From Halichondria panicea (Eukaryota > Porifera > Demospongiae > Suberitida > Halichondriidae): a stretch of DNA of 64,000 nt. The notes below the pieces were generated by a model that was not told the DNA's origin, ran no database searches, and saw only the letters and a list, made by a program, of their open reading frames with translations. The DNA lies in contig NC_087377.1 of NCBI RefSeq assembly GCF_963675165.1, forward strand, positions 17,815,018-17,879,017, written 5' to 3'. Within the stretch, counting starts at the first letter, position 1; every line of letters starts with the position of its first letter. Shown in pieces: positions 63,801-64,000 of this stretch. The position numbers were made by a program, and so were the translations under genes.

Positions 63801-64000
63801 AGCCTTCTTTTTAACCCTCCCGTTTCCTAATTTTAACCTCTGTATTTTTACTTAATTGCAGTTGTCGAGTTTCAAACGTTGAGAATGGACCGGAAATAAA
63901 TCATGGAGTCGGGGATTTGGAGCAAGCTTTCGGTACGAGCAGCACTCCTCCCAACCACTACACTCTCCACCCCCCTCACACCCCTCACACTCTCCACACT
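60803..64000 (+). CDS. Immunoglobulin-superfamily single-pass receptor (3' partial)
   Basis: Exons 60803-60866, 60973-61224, 61497-62057, 62422-62813, 63175-63578 and 63862 to the window end read in phase. Exon 1 is a signal peptide (SSHKIIVLAMLVACLELT). Exon 2 is Ig1 (YTLECQLN, DAGDYECRHT). Exon 3 holds two Ig domains (LVLPCQVRHC..DSGSYKCFISN and LVLTCPLRSG..RGEYKCTASN). Exon 4 holds a fourth Ig-like domain without the usual cysteines (GLYRVTISN). Exon 5 is a Cys-containing juxtamembrane region of unknown fold, then the TM segment LVAVLVAVVMVLVVVVIVTI and a basic stop-transfer (KHKGCTKK). Exon 6 starts the cytoplasmic tail and runs off the window; a donor at about 63934 is possible. Probably a cell-surface adhesion or recognition receptor. 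Confidence 0.85.
62215..62360. repeat. Interspersed repeat in the Ig receptor gene intron
   Basis: tgagagcccgtaatttgtgt, caatagctctcagaattacc and gatacaagttctgtggttag match the family at 47379, 48128, 53565 and 57240. Confidence 0.55.

Overview
The window is nuclear DNA from an animal. Genes are split by many GT-AG introns and encode metazoan-type proteins: a Trithorax/MLL (KMT2) histone methyltransferase, RRP1, ITPA, a death-domain kinase and Ig, FN3 and Calx-beta surface proteins. Intergenic DNA and introns are full of short foldback DNA transposons, CA microsatellites and one intact CR1/L2-like LINE. The Calx-beta-rich gene cluster recalls sponge aggregation-factor genes, so a sponge (probably a demosponge) is my best guess. 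That is an inference from gene content, not a species identification.

Layout. 0.2-13.5 kb: two tandem paralogues on the plus strand encoding secreted proteins with three Calx-beta domains and a C-terminal ITI heavy-chain-type domain; the second also carries seven Ig-like exons. 13.5-18.5 kb: a repeat-rich spacer in which the tail of gene 2 and the promoter of gene 3 are duplicated around minisatellites and a 1.26-kb DNA transposon. 18.6-26.9 kb: two further paralogues encoding single-pass membrane proteins (signal peptide, three Calx-beta, FN3, TM, short tail). 27.2-28.4 kb: a small EF-hand gene that lacks its last exon, then a broken repeat of the gene 4 tail. 28.4-33 kb: transposon-derived DNA. 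33.6-37.1 kb (minus): a death domain-kinase-kelch gene. About 37.4-42.9 kb: a LINE with two intact ORFs. 43.5-45.5 kb: a second copy of the gene 4 tail plus EF-hand block, which includes an in-frame chimeric membrane-protein gene and a complete EF-hand gene. 45.6-50.7 kb: the divergent pair ITPA (minus) and RRP1 (plus). 51.2-60.3 kb (minus): a compact 23-exon KMT2 gene. 60.8-64 kb (plus): an Ig-superfamily receptor running off the end of the window.

How the genes may work together. All internal exons that build the Calx-beta, Ig and FN3 parts are phase 1-1, and exon lengths are shared between paralogues (201, 162, 219, 204 and 501 nt). The first 27 kb therefore looks like a locus grown by tandem duplication and exon shuffling. 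It makes matched secreted (Calx-beta/Ig/ITI_HC_C) and membrane-bound (Calx-beta/FN3/TM) proteins, which would suit calcium-dependent adhesion or recognition. That role is inferred. ITPA, RRP1 and KMT2 are ordinary housekeeping genes; I reconstructed each as a complete reading frame with exon lengths that add up in phase.
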